A stretch of 64,000 nt of DNA from the NCBI RefSeq assembly GCF_963675165.1, contig NC_087377.1:17278518-17342517 (forward strand). Reading direction: 5' to 3'. Source of the stretch: Halichondria panicea (Eukaryota; Porifera; Demospongiae; Suberitida; Halichondriidae). Shown piece by piece: positions 20,810 to 33,733 of the stretch. Numbering within the stretch: the first letter of the stretch is position 1; each line of letters opens with the position of its first letter. A program made the position numbers and the translations under genes. Below the pieces are notes generated by a model, which worked only from the letters and a program-made list of their open reading frames with translations, ran no database searches and was not told the DNA's origin.

Positions 20810-23661
20810 AGAAGATGTCTGACTATCTGACAATAGTAGATCTAGGAGATCTATACATAGCTACGTTTGATGCTCGAATCAAGTGGAGAAACTTCTTGCT
20901 AGTTCTTAAAATACCCTCGGATACCATCGACAGCATTGGGAAAGATTGGAGCAACAATCCTGATGACTGCTATCGTGAGGGTTTGAAAGAATGGCTGAAA
21001 GGTGGTGAGCGAAGCTGGGAAGATGTTGTCAAAGCTTTGTCAAGTCCCATCGTGCGTGAAGTTCACATAGCCAGGACCATCGAGAAAGATCATCCTAGTG
21101 CAAGCAATCCTAAAAGAATAAAATTACAGGGTAAGTACCAATGGCACATTAATACATAATTATACATGTTAATACGTTATCTTTCAACCTCATGCACACA
21201 ATATTCTTTAGTTGACGAAAATCACCAGTTGATCAACGATGATTTGACTGTTTTCCTAGACGAGCGTCTCGGTAAAGGTGCATTTGGAGCAGTCTTCAAA
21301 GGCAGTTACAGGGGCGAGATATGTGCAGTCAAAGTGCTGCTTCACGATGCTATGGAGATGCAAGCAAGTATTCCAGTCGGCAAAAACGAAGAAGCTAGCG
21401 ATGCAATTGATCGTGAAAGTGATTTTCTCAAGTCGTTCCAGCACCCAAATGTTGTTCAGTTTTTGGCAACTGCCAAGCACCCTAAATCAGGGAGTACAAT
21501 CCTCGTTGTTGAGCTGATGGATTGCAATCTGAGATCCTATTTCTCTGGCCTTGATGAAGAGTCCCTCACTAGCGAATGTGAAATTAGCCTCTCCAAAGAC
21601 ATGGCTTGTGGTCTGGCCTACATTCACACCAAGAATATTATCCATTGTGACCTCTGTGGCGATAACGTCTTACTGATTCAGAAGCTTACACGACCAGTGC
21701 CTGTTGCAAAGATTTCCGACTTTGGTATGTCACGGCTATATGATTCCTCCAAGCTTAGCCACACCCTCACAGCCGTTGGTCACCGTATGGGGTATCTACC
21801 TATTGAGGCTATTCGATTGGAAGAAGAGAAATACGATAGTAGCCTGGATGTGTTTTCCTATGGGGTGATTGTGACACAGATTGTTTGCAAGCTGGAGACC
21901 ATTAAATCAGCCAAGGATCGATCATTCCATGTTGCCCAGATACCTCACACACACAGGTTGAGGAAGCTTATTGACAGTTGTTTGCAAGAAGACATGAGGA
22001 GGAGACCATCTGCCAGGGACATCTGTGAGTCAATGATAATTATGTGTTTTACAATTCCGCTAACCCTAACGAAAAAAATCATATTCGTCTGTATTAATGT
22101 TGGTATCGATTTTCTAGATGCTTACTTGACGAGAGGTTCTGGTTCAGTGGAGGCAACAAAGAGGGAGTCAAAGGACACTCAACCAGTCAAGAAGGTGCGT
22201 ACATGTAGTGTGATAATGAGATTCCCACAGCAACAATAGTATTGTACCTTAACATGCATGGATGCTGTCTCATGTGTTAAGCCGTAACTACACATCCGTT
22301 TGAGTGTGCCTATAATTATGTACTTCCTTTAGCAAAAATTGTTGTTTGTTCTCGTTCTGTTGTAGAATTTCCACTAATGATATTCATGTCTGTGTTTTAA
22401 TTCAAAGATTTCCACCAACGTTCCCCTGTACAGGCACACAGGGAACAGATTAAGCACAAAGATGCTGAGCTGGTCAGGAGAGACGCCATCATTCAACAGC
22501 AGAGACAGGTGAGACAAAGTGCACCATTATATTATTGCAGAGCTATAGTAGAAGCTTTGATCTCTTATAATCGTACTGTACATTCTATTAGACTGGTGGG
22601 CGTGGCCTCTTAAGATAATTAGAGAAAGTGATTTAGTGTGCATGCAATTATTGCTACAAGTAACACTCGCTTGTTAGTAGACACTATCCTAATTACACTC
22701 ATTCATTATTCAGGGTCCCCCTCCCAGAGAGTTGAGACCTCCACTCACTCTGAAATGCAGAAGGGGAAAAGACATGCCAATCAAGATGGGTGGCTCGGTA
22801 CAGAGTGTTGTTATCGGTGACACGGTGTATGTTGGTGGAGGGTTTGCAGACAATGATCATGACAGGTGTACAGTGATGAAGCTCGAGCAAGATCAATGGA
22901 CCAAACTACTAGAGTACACTGCCATGTGGTTCGCTATGACATCACTCGCTAGTCGACTAGTGCTGGTGGGAGGAATTGATTCAAGAAACAAAAAATGCAC
23001 CAATCAGCTTGCAGTGTTTGAATCAAGGGAATGGACTCACCCGTACCCACCAATGAACATTGCTCGTTCTCACTCAACAGCTGTCTCCTTCAACGACCAC
23101 ATCATTGTAGCTGGTGGGAATGATGATAAAGGACGTACCCTCTCCTCTGTGGAGGTGTTGGACGTGGCATCAAGAAGATGGTACATTGCTCAGTCACTAC
23201 CTAACCCACGATCAGTACTGAAATCGACTCTCATAGGAAACACCCTCTACCTAATGGGAGGGTGGGATCACATTGGGGTAACCAAGACAGTGCACAACGT
23301 CGACCTCACTGAACTCGTTGCAAAGGCCCATTCGAACCTGGACACACCCACTCTCTGGCAGACCTTACAGGAAGCACCACTCGAGTTGTCAGCTCCTCTC
23401 AGTATTGGGAGGTCACTATTAGACGTTGGTGGACGGGACGACAGACACAACCCAAGTTCATCGATACACCTCTACCAGCCTGACACCAGGAGGTGGGTGA
23501 AAGTGGGAGACCTGCCTACTGCACGATACTGCTGCACATGCTCAGTACTTCCTAGTGGAGATGTCATTGTAACGGGAGGACTGACAGAACTATTAGAGGC
23601 AGAACTGTTTATTACTGATTATATTCAAACTGTTGATTTCTTCTCTATAAGTGCTAATTAG
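20810..23661 (+). CDS. Gene 3: Death domain - kinase (type A, non-RD) - coiled coil - Kelch protein
   Basis: Exons 20810-21130 (ATG 20815), 21212-22024, 22118-22194, 22434-22508 and 22714-23661 join in phase to 742 residues. Layout is as in gene 1: Death domain to about residue 95, kinase to 376, linker, coiled coil, six Kelch repeats from 428. The kinase keeps GKGAFGAVF, AVK and DFG. Its catalytic loop reads HCDLCGDN instead of HRD, so it is a non-RD kinase, and it has a two-residue insertion (IQ) just after NVLL. Non-RD loops are known in several innate-immune kinases; the catalytic Asp and Asn remain, so activity is possible. The last Kelch loop is about 7 residues longer than in gene 1. 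The promoter has been separated from the gene by about 5 kb of transposons. Confidence 0.84.
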
Positions 23662-25119
23662 TTATTTTGTTAATTGTTTCTCTTTAATTGTGCGATGAGT
23701 TTATAACGATATTGATATTCTTTTTATCATGTTGAGAAAATTAAGTTGCAACAAAATTTTATCGCATATAATTATAGTTATTATGATGACATGAAGTGGT
23801 ACATACATAATTACATTGCCAGAAAATAGTACAAAAACAGACAAAATAATAATATTTAACAGTCTCATAACAAGTTCAGGTCCTTGGTTGGGGTCTTGTC
23901 CGAGGGTAGGGTGGACGCCTTCTCCCAGAATACAAAGTCTATCTCCTCTTCCGAGTCAGACAGTGAGGGGTGGGGCTCGGGAACTGACGGGTTAAAGAGT
24001 CACATGATCATAGTCACACTGAGTGGCCAGTTTACGTGAGGCCCCTCTCTTTCTTAGCAGCATAGTAGGCTTATCTTTTCCGGCCCCCAGTTATCCTAAT
24101 GGAACTGAGGGGTTAAAGAGTCACACGGTCATAGTCACACTGAGTGGCCTTCTTAGCAGCATAGTACGCCTAAAGGTGTGTGTGTGTGTGTGTGTGGGGG
24201 GGGGGGTCGTACATGATTGTACATTGCACACCTCAAATAGGACACACTATATCTGACCTTGAATGACTTTAAGGGACTCTACAAAGTATGACACAAATGC
24301 ATTTTCCAGCTAATGTACTCTGTACCTCTACCTCCATTCTCAGTGCCTCTTCTTGTCTCCTCAACACTTGGCCGGGCTGAAAAATGGCCGCATAACTGGG
24401 GGCTGGAAAAGATGAGGGGCAGAAAAATCAAACAATATACAGAAGACAAATCGATCAGTCAATCTACAATTAGAACTAGAGCACTGAAGTGCTACCCTCG
24501 GCAGTGTCCTGTAGCCAGGATAAACAACACATGGACACATTCAAACTGGTAGTGTGATGAAGGGTCTGATACACGTACTGTACAATGTCATGTACAAATA
24601 TTGTGAGCTAGTGTTCTCAATTGACACACGTTTCCCTGTACACACCTAAACTGCATACATTGAAGCATACCTTGTATACAAGTGCATGTACATACAGACT
24701 AGTAAGCATGCTAGGTTCCCATTCTTTGTACTGTACATTCAATAGTACACAGTCAACTCATTGCACTGCATAACTACACATTATACACACCTACCTTGTT
24801 CTTGATGAAGGTTCTTCTCAATGCCAGCTAATGGTTAGCTCATGCACAAGCAGTCGATTACCAGGCCAACTTTGGAGGAAGTGCGGCTTGAGATGGAGGC
24901 TAGGCTGCACATAATTATAATGGGCGTGGTTACATATAAATGGGCTTTGCTACAATATTTTTCTCAAAGAGCTCCACACAAATATCATGTATAAAAACTA
25001 TGTATACATAATAATACTGACAATGTAGCTATAGTAAGTGAAGGAGAGATTACTAAAAAACACACGTTAAAACTAGAACAGTATAAACAGTCCACAATTA
25101 TAATAATTTATACTGTACA
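23662..25119 (-). pseudogene. Gene X fragments after gene 3
   Basis: The terminal exon of X is at 23865-23983 (stop TGA at 23865), intact in frame. A further 51-base exon-like block at 24326-24376 sits between a TTTTTCAG acceptor and a GTACAG donor and reads QVLRRQEEALRMEVE, a short coiled coil. The stretch 24010-24130 holds a local duplication of the X-exon flank, 24176-24208 a TG/G-rich tract, and 24500-25119 AT-rich DNA homologous to 11190-11808. No complete gene is seen. Confidence 0.45.
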
Positions 25120-26087
25120 CTACTGTTGAGAGGATTGGTCCACCGTTTCCATAGACATTGAATCTTGCCCGGGGCTACCAGCACTTGAGTTGCTTGTGAG
25201 CACATTCTGAGCCAGAATCAGAGTGTTGAGCAGACTAGCAGCAGCCGCGGCAGAGAGACCACCACCACCACCACCGCCGCCATTGTTGTTGGCTTGTGAC
25301 AGCATGGAGGATTTCGGTACAGGAGTGGACGGAGAAGTGGTCGTGCTCGCAATGGAGGATATACTATTATTATAATATACTATACACTATTGTTGAGAGG
25401 ATTGAAATACGAGCTTTTTCAAGTAGTCCACTGTCTTGTCCAGTACCGTTCCCTTGCTGCACACATACTGCAGTCAGGGAAACATGACGTGAGGGTGAGA
25501 CATGTACGTGGAGATAACAAAAAAACATACTTAGTTGCTGTTAAAAAATAGCAATTATATTTTATGTGTATAACTAACTACATGTGTTATATACGATGGC
25601 CTCTGCTGGATTCTATGCTACTACTAACATAACACTGGGCTCTACACTAATGCATGCTTAAAAAAGCTTAGCAATAATATTAAGAAATTTAGGCTTAAAA
25701 AAAACCAAGTTAGTAGTTATTTCGATGGCTTTCAATAGTACTTTAGTATACACATGAACAGACACACACACTCACCCCGACAATGGAACCAGTATAGTTG
25801 CGTCTTTCTTCTGACAAGCAAACACTATCTGAGCCAGTATCTTGATGAGCTCGTTGATCCAGTCCCGACGCCAACAACGCTCAACTGGGCGTGGGAAGAA
25901 CAAAACAACTGGTAATTATCGTGTTTAGGGCATGTACAATGAAGCTGAGCCAATTGGCAAAATGAATGAACCTTGACCTCACACACACACACGTACACCA
26001 CTGTACAGTATAAAAACCAAGGCATAATTAATAATTAAGAATGCGTTTACAGCATTAGATAGCCTCTACAAAGCAAGTTATTAGTTA

Positions 26088-26880
26088 TGCCTCGAGGCGT
26101 AGCCGCACGAGAGATACGGTAAAGCTGACTGTGTGTGTATTCCAGCTATAACTGCTCAACGGTTGCAATGCGACGAAAACTAACAGCTTCTATAGGCTTC
26201 TAGCCACGTTCTCTTGGATTTTGATTCTTGGATTAGCAAACTAAAGCTTCTTTCTCGAGTTATGGCTAGTTTGACTCACATTGAAGGCTGTTGCAGTCTC
26301 TTCAGAATCTTTCATAGCGTTATCTGTCCTCACAAACTTTCTATTCAATATATGAGTTAGCCTTGCACTAAAGCGCTAGCTTTTTGTTAGCTACAATACT
26401 CAGAAAATATCTGTTAAAACAGCTAGCTAGCAGTAGCCATTTATCTCTTTGGACACACCCTTTAATTATTCCTGTGGATGTAATGCGCATGCGCGCTCAT
26501 TCCCCATGTGTGATATCCAAGATCCAGATTCTCCTGGCAGAATCATCTTTGTCTTGAGGGCCTGGTGTTAGCCACAAAACACTACCATTAACAATATAGA
26601 TAACAATATGCATGTACACAGGTCTTTTCTTCTTAGATATTATATACACTGAACTACAGATCCTGGAAGAATCAATTTTCTTCTTTCTTGAGGTCCTGGT
26701 AAGCTACATAATACAATAAATAACAACAATAGATGCATGTAAATAAGTCTTTTCTTCTCAGTGACTTTATATAGATAAGCTAACTTTAATATAAAATTCA
26801 TTATAGATAACACTCTAATACTTTTGAGCGAAAGCAAAAACATGGCGAGAGGCATTAGCACAGCGCCAGCTTGAACACTA
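26088..26880. mobile_element. Insertion in USF copy C intron ('atgcctcgaggcgtagccgc' type)
   Basis: Copy B (about 13268-13282) shows the uninterrupted sequence, so the borders can be read by comparison. The insert opens ATGCCTCGAGGCGTAGCCGC and contains two degenerate tandem blocks (about 26520-26630 and 26650-26760, each with 'tcctggnagaatca...gtcttttcttct'). A short TAGTT repeat flanks it. Non-coding. Confidence 0.6.
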
Positions 26881-27934
26881 GTTTTAGAAGTGGCAGATTT
26901 GATGTTAAAGCTTCGTAACTGTACTTTGTGGGAAATGCTTCTATTTGATTATGACCACATACGTACATGTACATCTGTTGTACACTCTAACTTTCAGTAT
27001 TGAATTTGCAGCACCTTCATTGTGTGTAGCCTTCCTCTGAGCTTCCCTGTTGGCCGCCATATCCCCAGACCTGCAAACCAACCACCATAATAACAACACT
27101 CCTCACAGTTACCGTATTACTAGAATGTTTACGAGCATAATTATGCGAATTTTTAAACAATAAAATTGCAAAACCTAATTTTGGGTAAATACACACGATC
27201 CTTGCCAGAACGCAATAGTTAGATCGCAAAGGGTTGCCGATTTGGCTGATTCGCAAAGGTTTTTCACCAACAGCAAAATATTCTAGTAATACTGTATGTA
27301 GCAAGAATGATGCTTTCTCTAACATACTGTCATACATGTTATGCAGAGGTAGGCAATCACATGAACTGTGTACTCACAACTGCATTTGAACGATGGGGTC
27401 GGCCGTGTGATAATCCATAGTTGATATCCCGCTCATCTTGGGTGCTATAGGTCGACACATTGCATGCAGTATCTCAGCACTACTGGATGGTGGGATCATC
27501 ACATACAGAGGACCTCAACACACACAACAACATAGTAAAAACTGACTATTTTTCAACACCACTTCCAAGAAACCTTATTTTATAATCAAACATTAGCAAT
27601 AATACTCATGGTTCTACATGTAATTAGTACGTACAAGCACTTGGATAACTTATCGAGGCCTATAACTTTTGGATTTGGCAAAAAAGCAATCGTCACACTG
27701 ATAAATTTGGTATTCTTTATTCACCATTAATTTTTGGCCAGACTCTGAACCAGATGAAGTGCTCCTAGTGATGAGGAACTGAGATGAGGGGGTGGTCTGT
27801 CCACCTTGCTGCATCTGGATGAGGGCGTGGCCTATAGCGTTGAGGGTGGAGCCATCCTCAGAGGTCATGTCAGAGGGCAAACCATCATCGCTAGTTAGCG
27901 TGTGGACCTCCTGTGTGAGTGGGCGGGAACAACA

Positions 27935-27936
<2 letters not shown>

Positions 27937-27990
<54 letters not shown>
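27937..27990. repeat. (TG)n microsatellite in USF copy C intron
   Basis: Perfect TG dinucleotide tract, equivalent to those at 6162 and 14321. Confidence 0.9.
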
Positions 27991-27992
<2 letters not shown>

Positions 27993-28329
27993 CGTTATTT
28001 GGGAGGTAGTTACCATCATGCAAATTCTAACCATGTAATACGAAAGCGAAAATAATACGAAAACGAAAAGTCCTAGGATACCTTTAAAAAAGCGTTTTAA
28101 GTGCTAGTTTTTATATATTACTTGGTGTGAACTGTGTGTGTGTGTGTTACCTGGGTATTATGCACAAGACCAAAGTTAGGGCCCAAGTCACTGGCCTGTA
28201 GCTGCTCCACACTCTCCCCATCATCACTCTGACTTATCTCTATCTCAAACTGTGAACTGGGTACCACCTCTTCAGTAGCAATAGTAACCGTCTCCACGTC
28301 GGTCGGCTCTGTCCCTACGTGTAGTATCT

Positions 28330-30005
28330 CTGTATTAAAACAGTTTTTAAGTGTTTGCTTTTATGTTACTTGGTATGAACTCTGTGTGGGTACATACCTG
28401 GGTATCATGCACAAGACCAAAGTTAGGCCGCACATCATAACCAACTACAACTACAACATTACACATTATACACAAGTACCGTACTTGTTCAATTTAAGGC
28501 GACCCTCCAAATATGCGACACCCCTTGATCTTAGGTAATTTTCTGACCTCTAAAAGTAGCGACTGCTGCGTGTGACAATTTTTTTTTTATGTCGCGTCCT
28601 AAATAGAGGTCAAACCACAGCCTCGATTCCAGGCCGCTAGAAACAATATAATTTTAAGCATCCTATAATCGAGGATAGTAGAGTAACCTCCAATTAGATG
28701 CGACCCTCTAAATATGCGACACCAGGAATTTTTCTAAACCTCCAAAAAGAAATGACCTCTCGCTTTGGCAGCATAGTAGGCCTAAAGGTGTGTGTGTGTG
28801 GGGGGGGGGTCGTACATGATTGTACATTGCACACCTTCAAATAGGACACACTATAGCTGACCTTGAATGACTTTAAGGGACTCTACAAAGTATGACACAA
28901 ATGTATTTTCCAGCTAATGTACTCTGTACCTCTACCTCCATTCTCAGTGCCTCTTCTTGTCTCCTCAACACTTGGCCGGGCTGAAAAATGGCCGCATAAC
29001 TGGGGGCCGGAAAAGATGAGGGGTGGAAAAATCAAACAATAGTACAGAAGACAAATCGATCAGTCAATCTACAATTAGAACTAGAGCACTGAAGTGCTAC
29101 CCTCGGCTGTTGACATAAATAATAAAGATCTATAGAAACCAGAGGAGTGTTATACAATAGTATATAATTATGATCTGGCCAAGCAGCAAGTAACGGGAGC
29201 AATAAGACTATAGGCTGAAACTTTTGAGAACGAGTTTTAGTAGAATCATAACACTAATAGTATCTTATTGCACTAGATTATAATCTTACTTCAAGATATA
29301 CAGTGAAACAGTATAGCTGTACTCAGAGGTGGCATAGGTCCGCTATGGAGTCCATTTAATTAATCTGACTGTATTCTATAATAATCTCTATGGAGTGACT
29401 AGAATAAGAAAAGCTTCACTACAACTCTACACACTAACTGACGTGACACAACTCACTAGTAGAGCCACTTTGATTTCTTGCTCTTGGACTTAAACAGAGC
29501 CGAGTCAGCACTCGTCCTGTGCAACAGAGAAACATTATTATTAATCCAACTAACATTGTTAGTACAAATACACAGTGTTAGTATGTATTAGCCTTTGATT
29601 GCATGAACACTAATTATCCGCTCATGCAAGCGTGTAATCCGAGACTAATTGCTTGAGCTGCACTGCACCTGTCGAACCTCCTCTGGATACACAGTGTTAG
29701 CATGTATTAGCCTTTGATTGTATTGCGGGAACAAGTGAGTGTGTGTTCGTTATTTGGGAGGTAGTTACCATCATGCAAATTCTAACCATGTAATACGAAA
29801 GTGAAAATAATACGAAAACGCGAGCCGGATACCTTTAAAAAAGCGTTTTTAAGTGCTAGTTTTTATATATTACTTGGTGTGAACTGTGTGTGTGTGTGTT
29901 ACCTGGGTATCATGCAAGCGTGTAATCCGAGACTAATTGCTTGAGCTGCACTGCACCTGTCGAACCTAGTATGATAGTAGAGTAACCTCCTATTGTGGGC
30001 CACAG
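28330..30005 (-). pseudogene. Scrambled intergenic debris: gene X exons and a USF remnant
   Basis: From 28330 to about 28765 the USF upstream repeat is present. It then breaks into a copy of the X-flanking block, with the 51-base coiled-coil exon at 28930-28980 (minus). A further X-type exon at 29457-29516 reads SADSALFKSKSKKSKWLY and then stops; its relative at 51152-51215 reads SADSALFKSMQEQEIKVARL, so this copy is frame-damaged. At 29735-29910 a truncated piece of the USF 5' exon region reappears twice with a shared 'gcaagcgtgtaatccgagac' segment. No functional gene is apparent. Confidence 0.45.
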
Positions 30006-30167
30006 TGACATAGCCAGGACCATCGAGAAAGATCATCTACAGTCTACTGGTGCAAGCAATCCTACTGATGTGAAGTCAGAGGGTAAGCACTAGTTCAGCA
30101 CAGGAATGCATATCTCATACATGATGCTTAGTTTATTAGCTAGCTACTATAATATTCACCCGGGTCC

Positions 30168-30257
<90 letters not shown>

Positions 30258-33200
30258 GTTTTTACAGTTGACGAAAATCACCAGTTGATCAATGATGATT
30301 TAACTGTTTTCCTAGACGAGCTACTAGGTAAAGGTGCATTTGGAGCAGTCTTCAAAGGCAGCTACAGGGGCGAGATTTGTGCAGTCAAACTTCTAATTTA
30401 CGAGGCTGTAGAAATGCAGACAGGTTTCCCAACCGGCAAAAGTGAAGAAGCCAGCAAAGCATTTGATCGTGAGTGTGAGTATCTCCAGTCACTCCAGCAC
30501 CCAAACGTTGTTCTGTATTTGTCGACTGCCAAGCACCCCAAATCAGGTGGCCCAATCCTCGTTGTTGAGCTGATGGATTGCAATCTGAGATCCTATTTAT
30601 CTAGCCTTGGTGAAGAGTCTCTCACTAGCGAATGTGAAATTAGCCTCTCCAAAGACATGGCTTGTGGTCTGGCCTACATTCATAGCAAGCAGATTATCCA
30701 CCGTGACCTCTGTGGCGATAACGTCTTGCTGAAGCTTACACGACCAGTGCCTGTTGCAAAGATTTCCGACTTTGGCATGTCACGGTTATACGATCCCTCC
30801 AAGCTTAGCCACACCCTCACAGCCATTGGTCACCGTATGGGGTATCTACCTCTCGAGGCTATTCGATTGGAAAAGGAGAAATACGATAGCAGCCTGGATG
30901 TGTTTTCCTATGGGGTGATTGTGACGCAGATTATTTGCAAGCTGGAGACGATCAAATCAGCCAAGGAGCGATCATTCCATGTTGCCCAGATCCCTCACAC
31001 ACACAGGTTGAGGAAGCTTATCGACAGTTGCTTGCAAGAAGACATGAGCAGGAGACCATCTGCCAGGGACATCTGTGAGTCAAATATAAGAATGTGTTTT
31101 ACAATTCCGCTAACCCTATAACTATAACAGAAAAATCATTTCATGTTGGTATCGATTTTCTTTTACTTTTTAGATGCTGACCTCACAACAAGCTCAGACC
31201 CAGTGGAGGCAACAAAGAGGGAGTCAAAGGACACTCAACCAGTCAAGAAGGTGCGTACATGTAGTGTGATAATGAGATTCCCACAGCAACAATAGTATTG
31301 TACCTTAACATGCATGGATGCTGTCTCATGTGTTAAGCCGTAACTACACATCCGTTTGAGTGTGCCTATAATTATGTACTTCCTTTAGCAAAAATTGTTT
31401 CTTCAGTTCTCGTCCTGTTGTAGAATTTCGATATTAACGTCAGTGTTTTAATTCAAAGATTTCCACTAACGTTCCCCTGTATAGTCATACAGGGAACAGA
31501 TTGAGCACAAAGATGCTGTGCTGGTCAGGAGAGACGCCATCATTCAACATCAACATACCAGTAAGAAAGTGCCGTTTGGTCGACAGGTTATGATCATTAA
31601 TTTGTCCTGTGCCTGATCATGTTAATCCCCGTGTATAATTCAGTGCCTGTGTAGTTGATGTAATTGTAGCACCAACTCAGACTTATATTAACAGTTTATA
31701 ATATCTCCAATGGTTGGTTTTTTATGTCGCGTATAAAGAATACTTTTACTTTTTGGCCCAATATTTTTCTTGAGGTGAATTGTCCTCTGTTACAGTAGTG
31801 GAAGATGTGTGTAAGAAGACTGGAGTGACGGACCAACAACTCAATCAAGAAATCCCTGAGAGTGACATCATTCTAATCGCGGAGAAATTTCCTCACCTGA
31901 GCGTGCACAAGGTAGGCAGTACTCTAAATCTTGTATCTACTTATCCTCCTGACATTTTGGCAAGGGGAGCAAATGGTGCACTAGCCTCCTTCACAAGGCC
32001 TCAAAAAGGAGCTACTGACTGTTTGCGCATGCGCAAAATAATTGGATAATTTCCCCGTAATGTTTCCCATTAAACTGAAATATTACCCGAAAAATATCCT
32101 GAATAACATATACACACAAAGAATACTATATATACACAGAGCTATATAGCTAGCTAGCTAGAGACAGAGCTGTACACATTTGGTTACAGCAGCTATTTCT
32201 TCTGATAGAGTCTACATGTAGACTTTCACCAAGGTTAATGTCAGATGGGCGTGGCCTGTCCATATAGGCTATTGTCAGTCTTCCCTCCGTTCAGACGATT
32301 GTCATCCACACTGTTGCAGGCTGTGAGTTCTTTGTTAACATAGCACGCTAAGGGTAGCTATTAGAATGCTATCATAGGAGCTAGAAGCCTTAATTCACAA
32401 TCGCACTTCTATCCACTTTCTTCAATCCACTTCCGTTTGTTGTGACGTCATTGTTTTACTGAGGAAATACAAAGGTATCCGGAGTCCCCAGTTTCTGGGG
32501 ATTATGTGGCGCATGCGCAAACAGTCGAGGAAGAGCGGCCTGGGATCGAGGCTAATGGTGTACGTGCATGATATTAGGGTGTTGATGACATGTATATATC
32601 TAGAGGGTTCGTGATCCCAGGAATTCATTACTATATGTGACAGGCTCTGGGAAAACAGACCAATTGGAGCAGATATTGGTATTGAGCAATAGCCAGATTT
32701 ATAGACTACAGTGTATAATCTCAAAATTTTTTTCTTGGCTAATAGTTATCTACAGTCTTTCTACTACCTCTCTGCAAAATCTGATGCTCTGAATCCGACT
32801 CTTTCCATCAAAGCGCTTTGTCTAAGCAGCCACCATTACCTTACTTTTCCCAATTTAGCAATCTTTGAGTGGGCGTTTCTCAATACTGCTGTTTTACAAC
32901 TTCGAGTTTCCAATGCGCATAACTCAGGCATGGAACGAGGTATGTGCAAACTAAGCATATCAATGCGTAGGCAATTCTTTGCTCTATCATCTGGTATATA
33001 GATCGCAAAAATTATAGCTTGCGCCAATTGGTCTGTTTTCCCAGAGCCTGTCACATATCTGCCCTGTTAAGAATAATTATTATTCAACAGAACCCCTCAA
33101 TTGTATTCCCATTGAGTTTCCTGTATTTACAAGGGGCAACCCCCACCAAATAAACCCTGGTTGATTGTTGCTTTTGTACAGGCTTTGACAATTATTGATC

Positions 33201-33733
33201 TACAACATGTTTACGAGAAACTTAGAAGTGCCAGCCCTCACTGGTTCAATCTGGGATTGGCTCTAGGTCTAACTCATCCTGTTCTCACCAACATGAATAG
33301 CGAGCATCGTGGAAATAATGTGTCGTGCTTGCGTGAAATGTTGGCTAAGGTCCTGAGTACACAACATGTAACATGGAGTCTCCTGTTAGACGCTCTCAAA
33401 AAGCCCACAGTGGATCTCATCAATTTGGCTGACAGCATTACAGGTAACTGTTTGTGCATTTTTTTTATTCGCCATTTTTAGTGATTGATATAAACTACCA
33501 CGAAAATTGTAGGTAACTATTTTCAGTGTGCATTTTTTTTATTCGCCTGTGTGTCATAAGACTATCACGAAAATTGTAAATTGTCATTTTTAGTGATTTC
33601 TTTATTTTTTCATGCAGTGAATCAATCCACAACTCCTAACCTGCTGGATCGACTCAACCTCACCCCAGCCGACCTCGGTGATGTAACTGATGTTACACAT
33701 ATCAAAACATTGCAATGTGAAATGTCAAATTAA
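30006..33733 (+). CDS. Gene 4: kinase (type A) - coiled coil - C-terminal Death domain, Kelch replaced; 5' truncated
   Basis: Exons: a scrap of the Death exon (30006-30082), then 30268-31074, 31174-31250, 31485-31560, 31796-31911, 33182-33443 and 33618-33733 (TAA). The kinase keeps GKGAFGAVF, AVK, HRDLCGDN and DFG. The coiled-coil exon ends at a new donor (ACCA/GTAAG, phase 1) instead of the usual phase-0 end. It then joins in phase to exons unrelated to Kelch: IPESDIILIAEKFPHLSVHK, then a full Death-fold domain (HWFNLGLALGLTHPVLTNMN ... TWSLLLDALKKP). The N-terminal Death domain is cut off at about 30006 and no good in-frame ATG is seen, so either a new first exon exists or this is a pseudogene. 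A foldback element and a MITE lie in the long intron. Confidence 0.7.
30173..30255. repeat. (CA)n microsatellite before the gene 4 kinase exon
   Basis: About 82 bases of CA ending 12 bases before the acceptor at 30267. Genes 1 and 2 have only a short CA run at the same place, so it has expanded here. Confidence 0.95.
31982..32554. mobile_element. Foldback element of the TAGCCTC family, imperfect 9-bp TSD
   Basis: Begins TAGCCTCCTTCAC and ends GGGATCGAGGCTA like the element at 15438-19813. Inner inverted repeats meet at 'gcgcatgcgcaaacagtc'. Flanks ATGGTGCAC (31973-31981) and ATGGTGTAC (32555-32563) are a 9-bp duplication with one change. Confidence 0.75.
32633..33057. mobile_element. MITE with 35-bp terminal inverted repeats
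   Basis: Left end (32633-32667) and right end (33023-33057) are near-perfect inverse copies built on 'gacaggctctgggaaaacag'. It lies in the intron of gene 4 before its last Death exon. Non-coding. Confidence 0.75.

Larger units (their letters stand above)
25120..28329 (-). pseudogene. USF-like copy C, frameshifted and zipper-truncated
   Basis: Exons homologous to copy B can be placed at 28151-28329, about 27700-27910, 27383-27518, about 27000-27063, about 25786-25885 and 25120-25475. The bHLH exon has a 3-base insertion in the basic region and a 2-base insertion at about 25793 that shifts the frame. The last exon has lost the zipper: after YLKKLVFQ it jumps to SSQQ and a stop, leaving a second copy of the tail (25120-25370) downstream. 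The second exon has lost its donor. A 0.8-kb element sits in the intron at about 26088-26880. Confidence 0.75.
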
